Of a stretch of DNA of 64,000 bases, positions 40,415 to 50,255 are shown one piece after another. Within the stretch, counting starts at the first letter, position 1. The number at the start of each line of letters is the position of its first letter. Origin of the DNA: Butyrivibrio proteoclasticus. Lineage in GTDB: Bacteria > Bacillota > Clostridia > Lachnospirales > Lachnospiraceae. The stretch spans positions 43,190-107,189 of the forward strand of contig NZ_FOXO01000015.1 in NCBI RefSeq assembly GCF_900115735.1, read 5' to 3'. A program made the position numbers and the translations under genes. The notes below the pieces were generated by a model, which saw only the letters and a program-made list of their open reading frames with translations, searched no databases and was not told the DNA's origin.

Positions 40415-41473
40415 TTATAGCACAATGACATTGTGACCTGCTGCTTTTAAAAGCCTGTTCATTATAGCCTGACCAATTCCATTTTCATCAAATGATTCAG
40501 AAAACATCACATCAACATTCTCATCATCAAACTCTCTTAATACCTTGAAAAGCTCATGGGCTATCGTGCTTTCATCATCCCTGTTTCCAACGCTCTTTAC
40601 TATATCAGCTTCATATAGATTTTTAGTTGAATCTGTTCCTATTATTCCAACTTTTTTGCCTTCAGCTCTTGCCTCTTTTGCCTTGGTATTGATATACTCA
40701 ATTACTTTTTCCTGGCTCCCTTGAACTATTGCAAGGTCTCCCTTTGGAGCGTAGTGTTTGTATTTCATCCCGGGAGCCTTTGGCTTCTGAGTTGAAGTGC
40801 TGTCTATTATAGTCCTATCAATTGAAATAGTTCCAAGAACCTCTATTAGCATATCTGCTGTAATGTAACCCGGCCTTAAAATCATTGGCTCGTCACTTGT
40901 AAGGTCTACGATAGTTGACTCAAGTCCTATTCCAACCTGCCCTCCGTCAATTATCATTTCAATTTTACCTGCGAGGTCTTCCACACAGTACCTCGCAACC
41001 GTAGGGCTCGGACGTCCTGAAGTATTGGCACTTGGTGCTGCTATATATCCACCGGCAGCATCAATAAGTCCAAGAGCTATCTTGTTGTTAGGCATTCTGA
41101 TTGCCACAGTATCAAGTCCACCTGTAGTCTCATAGGGAACCTTGTCATTTTTGTTCATTATCATTGTAAGGGGTCCCGGCCAAAAGGCTGCTGCAAGCTT
41201 TTTAGCAGCTTCAGGAACTTCTTTTACGATCTTTTCAACATCGTCCATATTTGAAACATGGACTATAAGCGGATTGTCAGATGGTCTTCCCTTTGCTGCG
41301 TATATTTTTTTAGAAGACTCAGGGTTAAGGGCATTTCCGCCAAGCCCATAAACTGTCTCGGTAGGGAATGCTACCAGACCGCCATTTTTCATGATATCTC
41401 CGGCTCTTTTCAGCTGTTTTTTGGCTTCTTCGTCTATATTACTTTCTTCTATAACTACAACTTCTGTTTCCAC
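40415..41473 (-). CDS. L-threonylcarbamoyladenylate synthase (Sua5/TsaC type)
   Basis: This 352-residue protein has the YrdC-like catalytic domain in its first 200 residues (GGLVAFPTETVYGLGGNALNP, AAKGRPSDNPLIVHVS, SANTSGRPSPT) and the Sua5-type C-terminal domain (APGMKYKHYAPKG). It makes threonylcarbamoyl-AMP for the t6A37 modification of tRNAs reading ANN codons. The start is a GTG at 41471-41473 with GAGGAA upstream, overlapping the 3' end of the GH18 gene. The two genes are probably co-transcribed. Confidence 0.93.
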   Translation of the reverse strand: METEVVVIEESNIDEEAKKQLKRAGDIMKNGGLVAFPTETVYGLGGNALNPESSKKIYAAKGRPSDNPLIVHVSNMDDVEKIVKEVPEAAKKLAAAFWPGPLTMIMNKNDKVPYETTGGLDTVAIRMPNNKIALGLIDAAGGYIAAPSANTSGRPSPTVARYCVEDLAGKIEMIIDGGQVGIGLESTIVDLTSDEPMILRPGYITADMLIEVLGTISIDRTIIDSTSTQKPKAPGMKYKHYAPKGDLAIVQGSQEKVIEYINTKAKEARAEGKKVGIIGTDSTKNLYEADIVKSVGNRDDESTIAHELFKVLREFDDENVDVMFSESFDENGIGQAIMNRLLKAAGHNVIVL

Positions 41474-41477
41474 TTTT

Positions 41478-43181
41478 TTATTCCTCTACAAACTCAGCAA
41501 TTTCATCCCATACATCGCTGGTCTCCATACCAATTGCCCATTCAGCAATTCCGGCAATGCCGCTTGCTCTCATGGCATCAATCTTTTGACCTATTGAAGT
41601 AGCATCCTCCATCCATATCTGATTAAAGGTTCCGTCAGATGATGTAAACTCACCGTAGTTCTGGCCTGCCTCTGAATCCCACTCCATAGCGATTGAATGA
41701 CTGCTGATATACTCTTTTGCAACCTTCATTGATACGGCTTCGCTTGAAAGAACTCCGCCTGATGTATGCCATATTCTGGTATAGAAAGGCACTGCATTGA
41801 TAACCTTGGAAGCATCAACCTCTTTTAAAGTATTGATGATTCCATTTTCCACATACGATAAAGAAGCAACTGAACCAGCCTCTGCAGAACCTGCATAATG
41901 CTCGTCATATCCCATGATAACACAATAGTCAGCAACAGTTCCCTGCTCTTCAAGATCATAATAATCGTTGAAATTCATAGGCACATAGTTATCTATTGAA
42001 AAGACAAGTCCTGCTTTTCTGCAGGCAATTGAAAGCTCTCTGACCAGTTCCACAAAAGACTGGCCGTCTTCTGCTGCCACTGTCTCAAAGTCAAGGTTAA
42101 CGCCGTCTGCTCCGACTTCCAAAGTCCTTGCAACTACGTTTTCTATAAAGTTTGCTCTGCTGCTTGCATGGGTTATAACTTCTGAAGTGGAAAACCCGTC
42201 TCCGCCTGTGAAGTTATCCACAAGGGCCCATACTTCAATGCCCATATTGTGGGCTGAAGTAACATAAGCTGCAGAAGCAATGCTATTAATATTACCATCG
42301 TTATCTTTAAGCGCAAACCATGTAGGGCAAAGAACATTTATCTTTTTGGTATTCTCGATATAAGCGATAAGTGTTTCATTTCCGGCATAACCTCCGATAT
42401 TATGGAATCCTAAGTTTATCTTATGTTCTCTTGTAAGCGAAGTGTATTCTTCCGGGGTATAATCAGTTACAGGAATAGGACTAAATGTTGTTTCGTTTTC
42501 AAGTCTCTTTTTCTCAACATATCCTATGTAAGAATCTGCGCTCTTTACCTTCACCCAGTCCTCAAGCTCTTCGAGGATAACAACCGTGTCTCCTGCAGAA
42601 AGCTCCTCAAGGATCTCACTCTTTACACCGCCGCGCTTTCTGAGCTGAGTATTCTTCTTAATAGTAGCTATCTGCTGATCCTCCCAGCTTGTTGTAAGCT
42701 GTATGTGATTAGGTTCGGTAAAAGCTTCGTAAGAAAAGTTGGTATATTTTTTTACATAATCAAGAGCGACAAGGAAAGTATCACCCTCCATTCTTGATAT
42801 GATATAACCTTCGTCACCAGAGTCACCGTCTGAATCCGACCAGCTGGATGTTCCAATTTCACTTGTTATTATCTTTGTAGCTGTTGTATAAACAATTGTG
42901 CCATCTGCCTGTCCATAGTAGAATCTGTCGTTTAAATACTTCTGAACCGAATCAAAATCCATGTAATAAGTATCATCTATAAGAAATGCTCTCTCACCTA
43001 TTCTTTCATTCCCAAGAATAATAGCAACATCACTATCACCTGCTATATCAAAATACTCGTTCAGATCTGCTTTTTCGGTGCTGTAAGAGTAATGCTTATA
43101 CACAATCTGAAGTGCATAGATTCCTCCGATAATAAAAATAAGGGCGATTATAATAATCGCCGGAATCACCTTTTTCTTCAT
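41478..43181 (-). CDS. GH18 glycosidase-like protein with SH3 domain
   Basis: This 567-residue membrane-anchored protein has an N-terminal transmembrane segment (residues 4-28), a copper-amine-oxidase-like N-terminal region (about 50-180), an SH3 domain near LRKRGGVKSEILEELSAGDTVVILE, and a GH18 barrel with the active-site motif DGVNLDFETV. The family cleaves chitin or peptidoglycan glycans, and this domain set resembles spore cortex or cell-wall lysins (YaaH-like). It is anchored outside the membrane. The ribosome site AAAGGAG precedes ATG 43179-43181. Confidence 0.88.
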   Translation of the reverse strand: MKKKVIPAIIIIALIFIIGGIYALQIVYKHYSYSTEKADLNEYFDIAGDSDVAIILGNERIGERAFLIDDTYYMDFDSVQKYLNDRFYYGQADGTIVYTTATKIITSEIGTSSWSDSDGDSGDEGYIISRMEGDTFLVALDYVKKYTNFSYEAFTEPNHIQLTTSWEDQQIATIKKNTQLRKRGGVKSEILEELSAGDTVVILEELEDWVKVKSADSYIGYVEKKRLENETTFSPIPVTDYTPEEYTSLTREHKINLGFHNIGGYAGNETLIAYIENTKKINVLCPTWFALKDNDGNINSIASAAYVTSAHNMGIEVWALVDNFTGGDGFSTSEVITHASSRANFIENVVARTLEVGADGVNLDFETVAAEDGQSFVELVRELSIACRKAGLVFSIDNYVPMNFNDYYDLEEQGTVADYCVIMGYDEHYAGSAEAGSVASLSYVENGIINTLKEVDASKVINAVPFYTRIWHTSGGVLSSEAVSMKVAKEYISSHSIAMEWDSEAGQNYGEFTSSDGTFNQIWMEDATSIGQKIDAMRASGIAGIAEWAIGMETSDVWDEIAEFVEE

Positions 43182-43856
43182 GTTCTAGCTCCTTTACAAT
43201 CGCCCTATATTATATCAAACAATTAATCCTACGTCATTATGAAAGTACCTTATCCAATCATTACGTTTTATGTATGTTCATGGCGGGGTAGCCTCTTTAT
43301 ACAATTGATTGTTTTTTTGGATTTCAAAAGCCAAAAGGATTTTAATATGTGATAATTCCTTATCTTTATGCTTCGATATATTTCTTCCAAATTGACATAT
43401 ATTAATACGGTAAGATGCCAATGCCAAACCCTGTATTGTAACCATATCTTCTTATACAAAATATGGTATAATAGTATTAGGAAATACTATATGTGTTAAT
43501 GCTCTTTGTTGTTGGTAAAAATTTACTTGTTAATTGGGGATTTTATTTCGAAACTAAACATAAGACATCTATGACTAAGTCATAGAAAAAAAGAATAGTA
43601 GAAAATAAATGATACCCTTGATTAACCGCCTCCCTTCCGGATTCATATCCTCGGCGAGGCATCTCACAAGAAATTATATTATCAACAAATTCTTAAGAAA
43701 TACCATCGAAAATTCTTAAGATTTTCTTAAGATTTAAGTTGCATAAAACCTATTGTATATCTTTAAATTAAATAGTAAAATAAGCCGATATAAGTATTGA
43801 CATAGAATACCATTTCACTTAGTATCTATGTATTCCAAAGTCAGGAGGTAAGCATC
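43182..43856 (+). promoter_or_regulatory. 675-bp regulatory region upstream of mecA
   Basis: No gene is visible in this AT-rich stretch. It contains an extended -10 promoter element (TGGTATAAT, 43464-43472), followed at once by a palindrome (ATAGTATT - AATACTAT, 43471-43490). It also has a 19-bp palindrome at 43568-43586 (TCTATGAC-TAA-GTCATAGA) and three copies of TTCTTAAG at 43690, 43713 and 43724. The best mecA promoter is TTGACA (43797-43802) and TAGTAT (43820-43825), with a 17-bp spacer. Confidence 0.65.
43797..43825 (+). promoter_or_regulatory. Sigma-A promoter of mecA
   Basis: TTGACA and TAGTAT are separated by 17 bp and lie 32 bp ahead of the mecA start. A strong AGGAGG ribosome site follows. 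Confidence 0.85.
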
Positions 43857-44654
43857 ATGAAGATTGAAAAAGTCAATGATCACCAGATTCGATGCACCCT
43901 TACCAGAGATGACCTTGCGAAACGAGACCTTAAGATCACAGAGCTTGCGTATGGAACTGATAAAGCAAAAGAGCTTTTTCAGGACATGATGCAGCAAGCC
44001 AATTTAGAATATGGCTTTGATGCAGAGGATACTCCTCTAATGATTGAGGCTATCCCTATCAATTCTGAGTGCATTGTCCTTATCATTACCAAGGTAGACG
44101 ATCCTGAAGAACTTGATACGCGCTTTTCCAACTTTGCACCTTCAGTTCATGAAGATGACGAAGATGATGAAGACTACGACGAGTATGACGAGGAGGAATA
44201 TGAGGACGAAGAAGAAGATGTCTCAAGTCTTTTCAGAAGGCTTCAGCATAGCAATATGTCCGATTTCTTAGACGGACCTCTTAGTTCATCTCCTCTTTCA
44301 GATTCCAAAAAGGTAAAAGAGAAGACCTCAGGCACTCGTAAAAAAGGGCAGCCAAGCAGAAAAGGTTCCAGGATCTTTTCTTTCGACTCACTACATGAAG
44401 TCATGAGATTCTCAAGTATAGTAAGCAGGAAATTCAATGGCACAAACACCTTGTATAAGAATGAAGCAAACGGTAAATTCTATCTGATACTTCATCAGGG
44501 TGATATCGAAGATGGATTATTCGCCAACATCTGTTCTCTTTTAACAGAATATGGCAAGACAGAAATAGGAAGCACTGCTACACAGCAGTTCTTAGATGAG
44601 CATTATTCAATAGTTATTCCAGATAATGCCGTTCAGACGCTTTCTAAGATTTGA
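43857..44654 (+). CDS. mecA: Adaptor protein MecA
   Basis: MecA delivers target proteins to the ClpC AAA+ protease. This 265-residue protein has the N-terminal substrate-binding domain (MKIEKVNDHQIRCTLTRDDL), a very acidic disordered linker of Asp, Glu and Tyr (about residues 97-122), and the C-terminal ClpC-binding domain (IFSFDSLHEVMRFSSIV, YKNEANGKFYLILHQGD). The linker is longer and more acidic than in Bacillus MecA. The gene is monocistronic, with a strong promoter and a bidirectional terminator. Confidence 0.93.
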   Translation: MKIEKVNDHQIRCTLTRDDLAKRDLKITELAYGTDKAKELFQDMMQQANLEYGFDAEDTPLMIEAIPINSECIVLIITKVDDPEELDTRFSNFAPSVHEDDEDDEDYDEYDEEEYEDEEEDVSSLFRRLQHSNMSDFLDGPLSSSPLSDSKKVKEKTSGTRKKGQPSRKGSRIFSFDSLHEVMRFSSIVSRKFNGTNTLYKNEANGKFYLILHQGDIEDGLFANICSLLTEYGKTEIGSTATQQFLDEHYSIVIPDNAVQTLSKI

Positions 44655-44679
44655 TCTTTAATTTAATTACTGATTTTAA

Positions 44680-44712
44680 AAAAAGACCGGTTCTTTCGAA
44701 CCGGCCTTTTCT
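44680..44712. terminator. Bidirectional terminator between mecA and nifJ
   Basis: CCGGTTC pairs with GAACCGG around a TTTC loop, with A-rich and T-rich sides. It serves mecA on the plus strand and nifJ on the minus strand. Confidence 0.9.
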
Positions 44713-44730
44713 TTTATCTTTATTTTCTTA

Positions 44731-47700
44731 TTACTGCTTTCCGTAAAGTGTAACAAGTTTTTCAAGATAAGCTCTGTGCTCCTTAGCATGCTCAGCTGCC
44801 ATAGCATTGAGCTTAGCTGCTCTCTCAGGATTCTTGAGCTTAAGTGAAAGGTAACGAACCTCACCATCAAGGAAGCTCTGGAAGTCCTCTGTAGCTGGCT
44901 TAGAATCAAGTGTGAACTTGTTCTCTGCCTGAGGATTGAATCTGAACATATCCCAATATCCTGTAGCAACAGCCTTCTTCTCTTCGTCCATAACCTTGTT
45001 CATACCAGCCTTAAGACCCTGGTTGATACATGGTGCATAAGCGATGATAAGTGAAGGTCCCGGATAAGCTTCAGCTTCTTTGATTGCATTGATTGTCTGC
45101 TGCATGTTAGCACCCATAGCAATCTGTGCAACGTATACGTAGCCATAGCTCATAGCGATTGAAGCAAGGTCTTTCTGCTTAATCTCTTTACCACCTGCAG
45201 CGAACTGTGCAACAGCACCTGTAGGAGTAGCCTTTGAAGACTGTCCACCTGTATTTGAGTAAACCTCAGTGTTTACAACGAGAACGTTAACATCCTTACC
45301 GGAAGCAAGTACGTGATCGAGACCACCGAATCCGATATCGAATGCCCATCCGTCACCACCGAAGATCCACTGTGACTTCTTAGCAGCAAAGTCTTTATTC
45401 TTTACAACGTATTTAGCAGCATCTGAACTGTCGTTCTTAAGAGCCTCAACAAGAGCCTCTGTAGCTGCTGTGTTCTCAGAACCGATGTTGAATGTATCAA
45501 GCCACTTCTGAGCAGCATCCTTAGCAGCGCCGCCTGCAGCTACGATCTCTTCAACCTTCTCCTTGATTGCATCACGGAGAGCGTTCTGTGCGAGAACCAT
45601 ACCCATACCAAACTCAGCATTATCTTCGAACAGTGAGTTATCCCAAGCTGGGCCCTGTCCCTTAGCGTTTACTGTGTAAGGTGTTGAAGGTGATGAGTTA
45701 CCCCAGATTGATGTACATCCTGTAGCGTTTGCAACGTACATTCTGTCACCAAAGAGCTGAGTAACAAGCTTAACGTAAGGTGTTTCACCACAACCAGCAC
45801 AAGCTCCTGAGAACTCAAGGAGAGGCTGCTTGAACTGTGATCCCTTGATTGAGCCTTCACCAAACTTAGCAACAACGTCTTCCTTAATAGGAAGTGTTAC
45901 AGCATAGTCGAAGTACTTCTGCTCATCCTTGTTAGCAGCGATAGCACCCATCTTAAGTGTCTCGCCCTTATTGTTACCAGGACATACATTTACGCAAGAT
46001 CCGCAACCTGTACAGTCAAGAGCAGAAATAACAACTGAATACTTATATCCATCCATTCCAGCAAGTGGCTTTGTCTGAAGTCCTTCTGGAGCCTTAGCGA
46101 TCTCATCGTCTGTCATAGCGATTGTACGGATTGCTGCATGAGGACATACAAGTGAGCAGAATCCACAACCGATACATGTTGAAGCATCCCAAGCAGGAAC
46201 GTTTACTGCGATACCTCTCTTCTCGTATGCAGCTGATCCTGAAGGTGTAGCACCATCAACGTATGGAAGACAATCAGATACTTTAAGTGTGTTACCTTCC
46301 TGTGCATTAACCTTAGACTGGATGTTGTTAACGAAGTCGATAACATCCTTTCTTGATCCTTCTGCCTTCTTGAAGTCAAGACCTTCATCCTGTGCGTTAG
46401 CCCATGACTCAGGAATCTCAACCTTGATAAGGTTCTTTGGATCTGCACCGGCATCAATAGCTGCCCAGTTCTTCTTAACAACATCTTCACCCTTACGGCC
46501 GTATGTCTTCTGAGCTGCATCCTTCATGAACTTGATAGCATCTTCTTCAGGAATGATCTTTGTGATGTTGAAGAATGCTGACTGAAGGATTGTGTTAATT
46601 CTTGTAGGACCCATTCCAACTTCAACACCGATCTTTGAACCGTTCATGATGTAGAAGTTGATCTTGTGATCATACATGAACTTCTTAACCTGTCCAGGGA
46701 TCTCAGCATCAAGCTGATCAACTGTCCATGGGCAGTTGAGAAGGAATGAACCTCCATCAACAAGTTCCTGAACCATGTTGAACTTGCGGATGTATGAAGG
46801 ATTGTGGCAAGCTACGAAGTCAGCCTTCTTGATGAGGTAAGTTGACTTAATAGGTTTCTTACCAAATCTAAGGTGAGACATTGTAACACCACCAGACTTC
46901 TTAGAGTCATAGTCAAAGTATGCCTGAGCATACATGTCTGTGTTATCACCAATGATCTTGATTGAGTTCTTGTTAGCACCAACAGTACCGTCAGCACCAA
47001 GACCCCAGAACTTACAGTTTGTTGTTCCCTCAGGTGTTGTAACCAGTGGAGCACCAACTTCAAGTGAAAGATTTGTTACATCGTCTTCGATACCGATTGT
47101 GAACTCTTCCTTCTTGTCATTCTCAAATACTGCAACGATCTGTGCAGGAGTTGTATCTTTTGAACCAAGTCCATAACGTCCGCAGAATACAGGAACGCTC
47201 TCAAACTTTGTTCCCTTAAGAGCAGCGATAACATCAAGAGCAAGTGGCTCACGATATGATCCCGGCTCCTTTGTTCTATCAAGAACTTCGATTCTCTTAA
47301 CTGAATCAGGAATAGCCTCAACAAGTGCCTTAGCTGAGAATGGTCTGTAAAGACGAACTTTAACAACACCAACCTTCTTGCCCTGCTTCTCAAGGTAATC
47401 GATTGTCTCTTCGATTGTATCATTTACAGAACCCATAGCTACGATAACTACTTCTGCGTTAGGATCGCCATAGTAGTTGAAAAGCTTGTAATCTGTACCA
47501 ATCTTAGCGTTAACCTTATCCATGTACTTCTGAACGATTTCAGGAAGTTCGTTGTAACCTGTGTTACAAGCTTCTCTTGTCTGGAAGAAGATATCAGGGT
47601 TCTGAGCTGAGCCCATCTGGCATGGGTGGTTAGGATTAAGAGCATTAGCCTTGAATGCATCGATTGCATCATGGTTAACCATCTCGTCGAGATCCTTATA

Positions 47701-48261
47701 GTCCCAAACCTCGATCTTCTGAATTTCGTGTGATGTACGGAATCCATCAAAGAAGTTAATGAAAGGAATTCTACCCTCGATTGCTGCGCAGTATGCAACA
47801 GGTGTTAAGTCCATAACTTCCTGTACGCTAGAATCGCAAAGCATTGCAGCACCAGTCTGACGGCAAGCGTAAACGTCTGAGTGATCACCGAAAATGTTAA
47901 GTGCATGAGAAGCTACGCAACGAGCTGATACGTTGAACACGCCAGGGAGTCTCTCACCTGCAATTTTGTAAATATCAGGAATCATAAGAAGAAGTCCCTG
48001 AGAAGCTGTATATGTAGATGTAAGAGCACCTACTACCAGCGATCCGTGTACAGCACCTGCTGCACCGGCTTCAGACTGCATTTCTGTAATCTGAACAGTA
48101 CGGCCGAAAATATTCTTCTTTCCAGCTGTTGCCCATTCATCCACATGCTCTGGCATAACAGATGATGGAGTGATCGGGTACATAGCGGCAACTTCAGTAA
48201 ACGCATATGATGCATATGCAGCAGCTTCGTTACCGTCCATGGTTTTCATGTTTCTTGCCAT
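44731..48261 (-). CDS. nifJ: Pyruvate:ferredoxin (flavodoxin) oxidoreductase
   Basis: PFOR oxidatively decarboxylates pyruvate to acetyl-CoA and reduces ferredoxin, a central step in anaerobic fermentation. The 1176-residue single-chain enzyme has all fused domains. The N-terminal TPP and CoA-binding domains are followed by two ferredoxin motifs (CIGCGFCSLVCP and CTGCGSCVNVCP) and the C-terminal TPP-binding domain (GDGWAFDIGFGGLDH). It is divergent from the ferredoxin gene at 48597, its likely electron acceptor. The ribosome site AGGAGG precedes the start. Confidence 0.97.
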   Translation of the reverse strand: MARNMKTMDGNEAAAYASYAFTEVAAMYPITPSSVMPEHVDEWATAGKKNIFGRTVQITEMQSEAGAAGAVHGSLVVGALTSTYTASQGLLLMIPDIYKIAGERLPGVFNVSARCVASHALNIFGDHSDVYACRQTGAAMLCDSSVQEVMDLTPVAYCAAIEGRIPFINFFDGFRTSHEIQKIEVWDYKDLDEMVNHDAIDAFKANALNPNHPCQMGSAQNPDIFFQTREACNTGYNELPEIVQKYMDKVNAKIGTDYKLFNYYGDPNAEVVIVAMGSVNDTIEETIDYLEKQGKKVGVVKVRLYRPFSAKALVEAIPDSVKRIEVLDRTKEPGSYREPLALDVIAALKGTKFESVPVFCGRYGLGSKDTTPAQIVAVFENDKKEEFTIGIEDDVTNLSLEVGAPLVTTPEGTTNCKFWGLGADGTVGANKNSIKIIGDNTDMYAQAYFDYDSKKSGGVTMSHLRFGKKPIKSTYLIKKADFVACHNPSYIRKFNMVQELVDGGSFLLNCPWTVDQLDAEIPGQVKKFMYDHKINFYIMNGSKIGVEVGMGPTRINTILQSAFFNITKIIPEEDAIKFMKDAAQKTYGRKGEDVVKKNWAAIDAGADPKNLIKVEIPESWANAQDEGLDFKKAEGSRKDVIDFVNNIQSKVNAQEGNTLKVSDCLPYVDGATPSGSAAYEKRGIAVNVPAWDASTCIGCGFCSLVCPHAAIRTIAMTDDEIAKAPEGLQTKPLAGMDGYKYSVVISALDCTGCGSCVNVCPGNNKGETLKMGAIAANKDEQKYFDYAVTLPIKEDVVAKFGEGSIKGSQFKQPLLEFSGACAGCGETPYVKLVTQLFGDRMYVANATGCTSIWGNSSPSTPYTVNAKGQGPAWDNSLFEDNAEFGMGMVLAQNALRDAIKEKVEEIVAAGGAAKDAAQKWLDTFNIGSENTAATEALVEALKNDSSDAAKYVVKNKDFAAKKSQWIFGGDGWAFDIGFGGLDHVLASGKDVNVLVVNTEVYSNTGGQSSKATPTGAVAQFAAGGKEIKQKDLASIAMSYGYVYVAQIAMGANMQQTINAIKEAEAYPGPSLIIAYAPCINQGLKAGMNKVMDEEKKAVATGYWDMFRFNPQAENKFTLDSKPATEDFQSFLDGEVRYLSLKLKNPERAAKLNAMAAEHAKEHRAYLEKLVTLYGKQ

Positions 48262-48596
48262 TTTGTTTCCTCCTACCTTATTTTTGGATTATTTTGGCTC
48301 TTTATTAAATTGTCGCACAAAAACACCGTTCACACCCCTTTTCCTCCCAAGAAAAAATCAATGTGACGGAGAGAATTGCACGTATTCTGCCGCTTTCAAT
48401 AGTACCACAGATTACCTATATTGTCAGCCAATTTATTTTTATTTAATTATTTCATCTGATAAAAGTTTTCGATTATAGTATTGTAAAAACAGTCTTGTTA
48501 TTATAAGATATTTTTGTATCAAAGGTTGGTAACGGCAAAGCCAATCTGTTTTTTGTTATACATTTTATTTTTTTATTATGGAAGGAGACTAGTATT
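48262..48596. promoter_or_regulatory. Divergent region between nifJ and the ferredoxin gene
   Basis: This 335-bp AT-rich gap has no gene. It carries the nifJ leader and promoter on one side and the ferredoxin leader, with its GGAAGGAG ribosome site, on the other. I see no clear palindromic operator. Confidence 0.5.
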
Positions 48597-48767
48597 ATGG
48601 CATACGTTATTAGTGATGGTTGCATCAGCTGTGGTTCTTGTGCTGCACAGTGCCCTGTTTCAGCTATTTCTCAGGGAGATACACAGTACGTTATCGACGC
48701 AAACACATGCATCGACTGCGGTTCATGCGCAGCTCAGTGCCCTGTTTCAGCAATCGCTCAGGGTTGA
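48597..48767 (+). CDS. 2[4Fe-4S] ferredoxin
   Basis: This 56-residue protein has two CxxCxxCxxxCP motifs (CISCGSCAAQCP and CIDCGSCAAQCP), as in clostridial ferredoxins. The two halves are almost identical: 16 residues from CGSCAAQCPVSAI onward differ only in one position, so the internal duplication is unusually well kept. It carries electrons from PFOR to hydrogenase or to butyryl-CoA dehydrogenase partners. The ATG at 48597-48599 has GGAAGGAG upstream. Confidence 0.97.
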   Translation: MAYVISDGCISCGSCAAQCPVSAISQGDTQYVIDANTCIDCGSCAAQCPVSAIAQG

Positions 48768-48786
48768 GTTCAAGGAAAAGCATAAT

Positions 48787-48829
48787 AAAAACACAGTTCT
48801 TGAGTTCACTCAAGGGACTGTGTTTTTTT
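48787..48829 (+). terminator. Terminator after the ferredoxin gene
   Basis: AAAACACAGTTCTTGAG pairs with CTCAAGGGACTGTGTTTT around a TTCA loop, with a T-run. Two mismatches lie in the middle of the stem. Confidence 0.9.
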
Positions 48830-48853
48830 ATTTTCATATTTGGCGAAGCCAAA

Positions 48854-48886
48854 TGAACTCGGAAATGCAGATCATTTCCGAGTTCA
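48854..48886. terminator. Second hairpin before the dnaB end
   Basis: A perfect 14-bp stem (TGAACTCGGAAATG with CATTTCCGAGTTCA) and a 5-base loop lies 25 bp after the ferredoxin terminator. No long T-run is next to it. It could slow transcripts arriving from dnaB on the minus strand. Confidence 0.6.
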
Positions 48887-48910
48887 CGCTTGGACTCATT
48901 CTTTAGCGCG

Positions 48911-50254
48911 TCAATGCCCTCTTTCCAAATTTGCAAACTTGGTATACTGAGGAAGCCAAAGCAGCTCAACTGTGCCGATTGGGCCGTGACGCTGTTTTGC
49001 AATTATGATCTCTGCAATACCTTTTTTCTCTGTGTCTTTATTGTAATAGTCATCTCTGTAGATGAACATTACCATATCCGCATCCTGCTCGATGGCTCCT
49101 GACTCTCGAAGGTCTGAAAGCATAGGTCTGTGGTCCGGCCTTTGCTCAACTGCTCGGGAGAGCTGTGAAAGGGCTATGACAGGAACATTCAATTCTCTGG
49201 CAAGAGCCTTGAGTGATCTTGATATTTCTGATATCTCCTGCTGTCTTGATTCAGCGCTTCTTCCTGTTCCCCCTGACATAAGCTGCAAATAGTCGATCAT
49301 AATAACCTGTAGGTCAAATTCCATCTTATATTTACGGCATTTGGACCTGAGCTCCTGAATGGAAATACTCGGCGTATCGTCAATTATCAGCTTTGATGAT
49401 CCGATAACATCTGCACTTTCAATAAGTTTTTCCCAGTCCATATCTGACATATTACCTGTTCTGATATGCTGAGAATCTACGTGCGATTCCATGGAAAGGA
49501 GACGGTTAACGAACTGCTCCTTTGACATTTCCAGTGAAAACATGGCAACACATTTATTGTCATGAAAAGCCATATGCTCAGCAATGTTAAGCACAAAAGC
49601 TGTTTTACCCATAGCAGGTCTGGCTGCAATGAGGATGAGGTCAGAAGGCTGGAAACCCGCTGTATTATAGTCAAGATCTGTGAAGCCTGTAGCATGACCT
49701 GTAACGTTGCCCTTCATCTTGCTGGCAATCTCTATTCTGTTCAGTGCATTCATTACAACCTGATCGATTGAAACAAAATCACCTGTATTACGCTTTTGTG
49801 TGATCTGGAAAACATTCTTTTCAACGTCATTGAGAATACCTTCCATATTCTCACCGCCTGCATAGCAGTTATTTATGGTGTCCTCACTTACACGGATAAG
49901 TTTTCGGAGTGTAGACTTATCAGCAACTATCTGTGCATAGTATTTAACGTTTGCTGACGTAGGTACTGCAGAAACAAGCTCGCCAATGTACTCAACACTG
50001 CTCACATTCGGCGGAACATTTTTTTCCCGGAGGCGATTCTGAAGTGTTACCACATCAACTGCGCTTCCTTCTCTATTCAGTTCAACCATAGTCTCAAAAA
50101 TCGTTCCCAGCTGTCTGTTATAAAAATCATCTGCCGTCACGATCTCTGCCGCTATCTCAATAGCATCTTTATCCATGAGCATCGCACCAACTACAGACTG
50201 TTCTGCTTCAAGACTGTTTGGTGCAACACGTTTTAACAGTGTCTCATCAGCCAT
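48911..50254 (-). CDS. dnaB: Replicative DNA helicase DnaB
   Basis: This is the ring helicase that unwinds DNA at the replication fork. The 447-residue protein has the N-terminal primase-interaction domain and the RecA-like C-terminal domain with Walker A ARPAMGKTAFVLNIAEH, Walker B LQVIMIDYLQLM and the downstream VIALSQLSRAVEQRPDHRP motif. It follows rplI by 1 bp, the usual gdpP-rplI-dnaB order of Firmicutes. Confidence 0.97.
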   Translation of the reverse strand: MADETLLKRVAPNSLEAEQSVVGAMLMDKDAIEIAAEIVTADDFYNRQLGTIFETMVELNREGSAVDVVTLQNRLREKNVPPNVSSVEYIGELVSAVPTSANVKYYAQIVADKSTLRKLIRVSEDTINNCYAGGENMEGILNDVEKNVFQITQKRNTGDFVSIDQVVMNALNRIEIASKMKGNVTGHATGFTDLDYNTAGFQPSDLILIAARPAMGKTAFVLNIAEHMAFHDNKCVAMFSLEMSKEQFVNRLLSMESHVDSQHIRTGNMSDMDWEKLIESADVIGSSKLIIDDTPSISIQELRSKCRKYKMEFDLQVIMIDYLQLMSGGTGRSAESRQQEISEISRSLKALARELNVPVIALSQLSRAVEQRPDHRPMLSDLRESGAIEQDADMVMFIYRDDYYNKDTEKKGIAEIIIAKQRHGPIGTVELLWLPQYTKFANLERGH

Positions 50255-50255
50255 T

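Noticed and set aside
43268..43459. Short minus-strand frame between the GH18 gene and mecA
   Set aside because: Very AT-rich, no ribosome site and no recognisable features; treated as part of the regulatory region.
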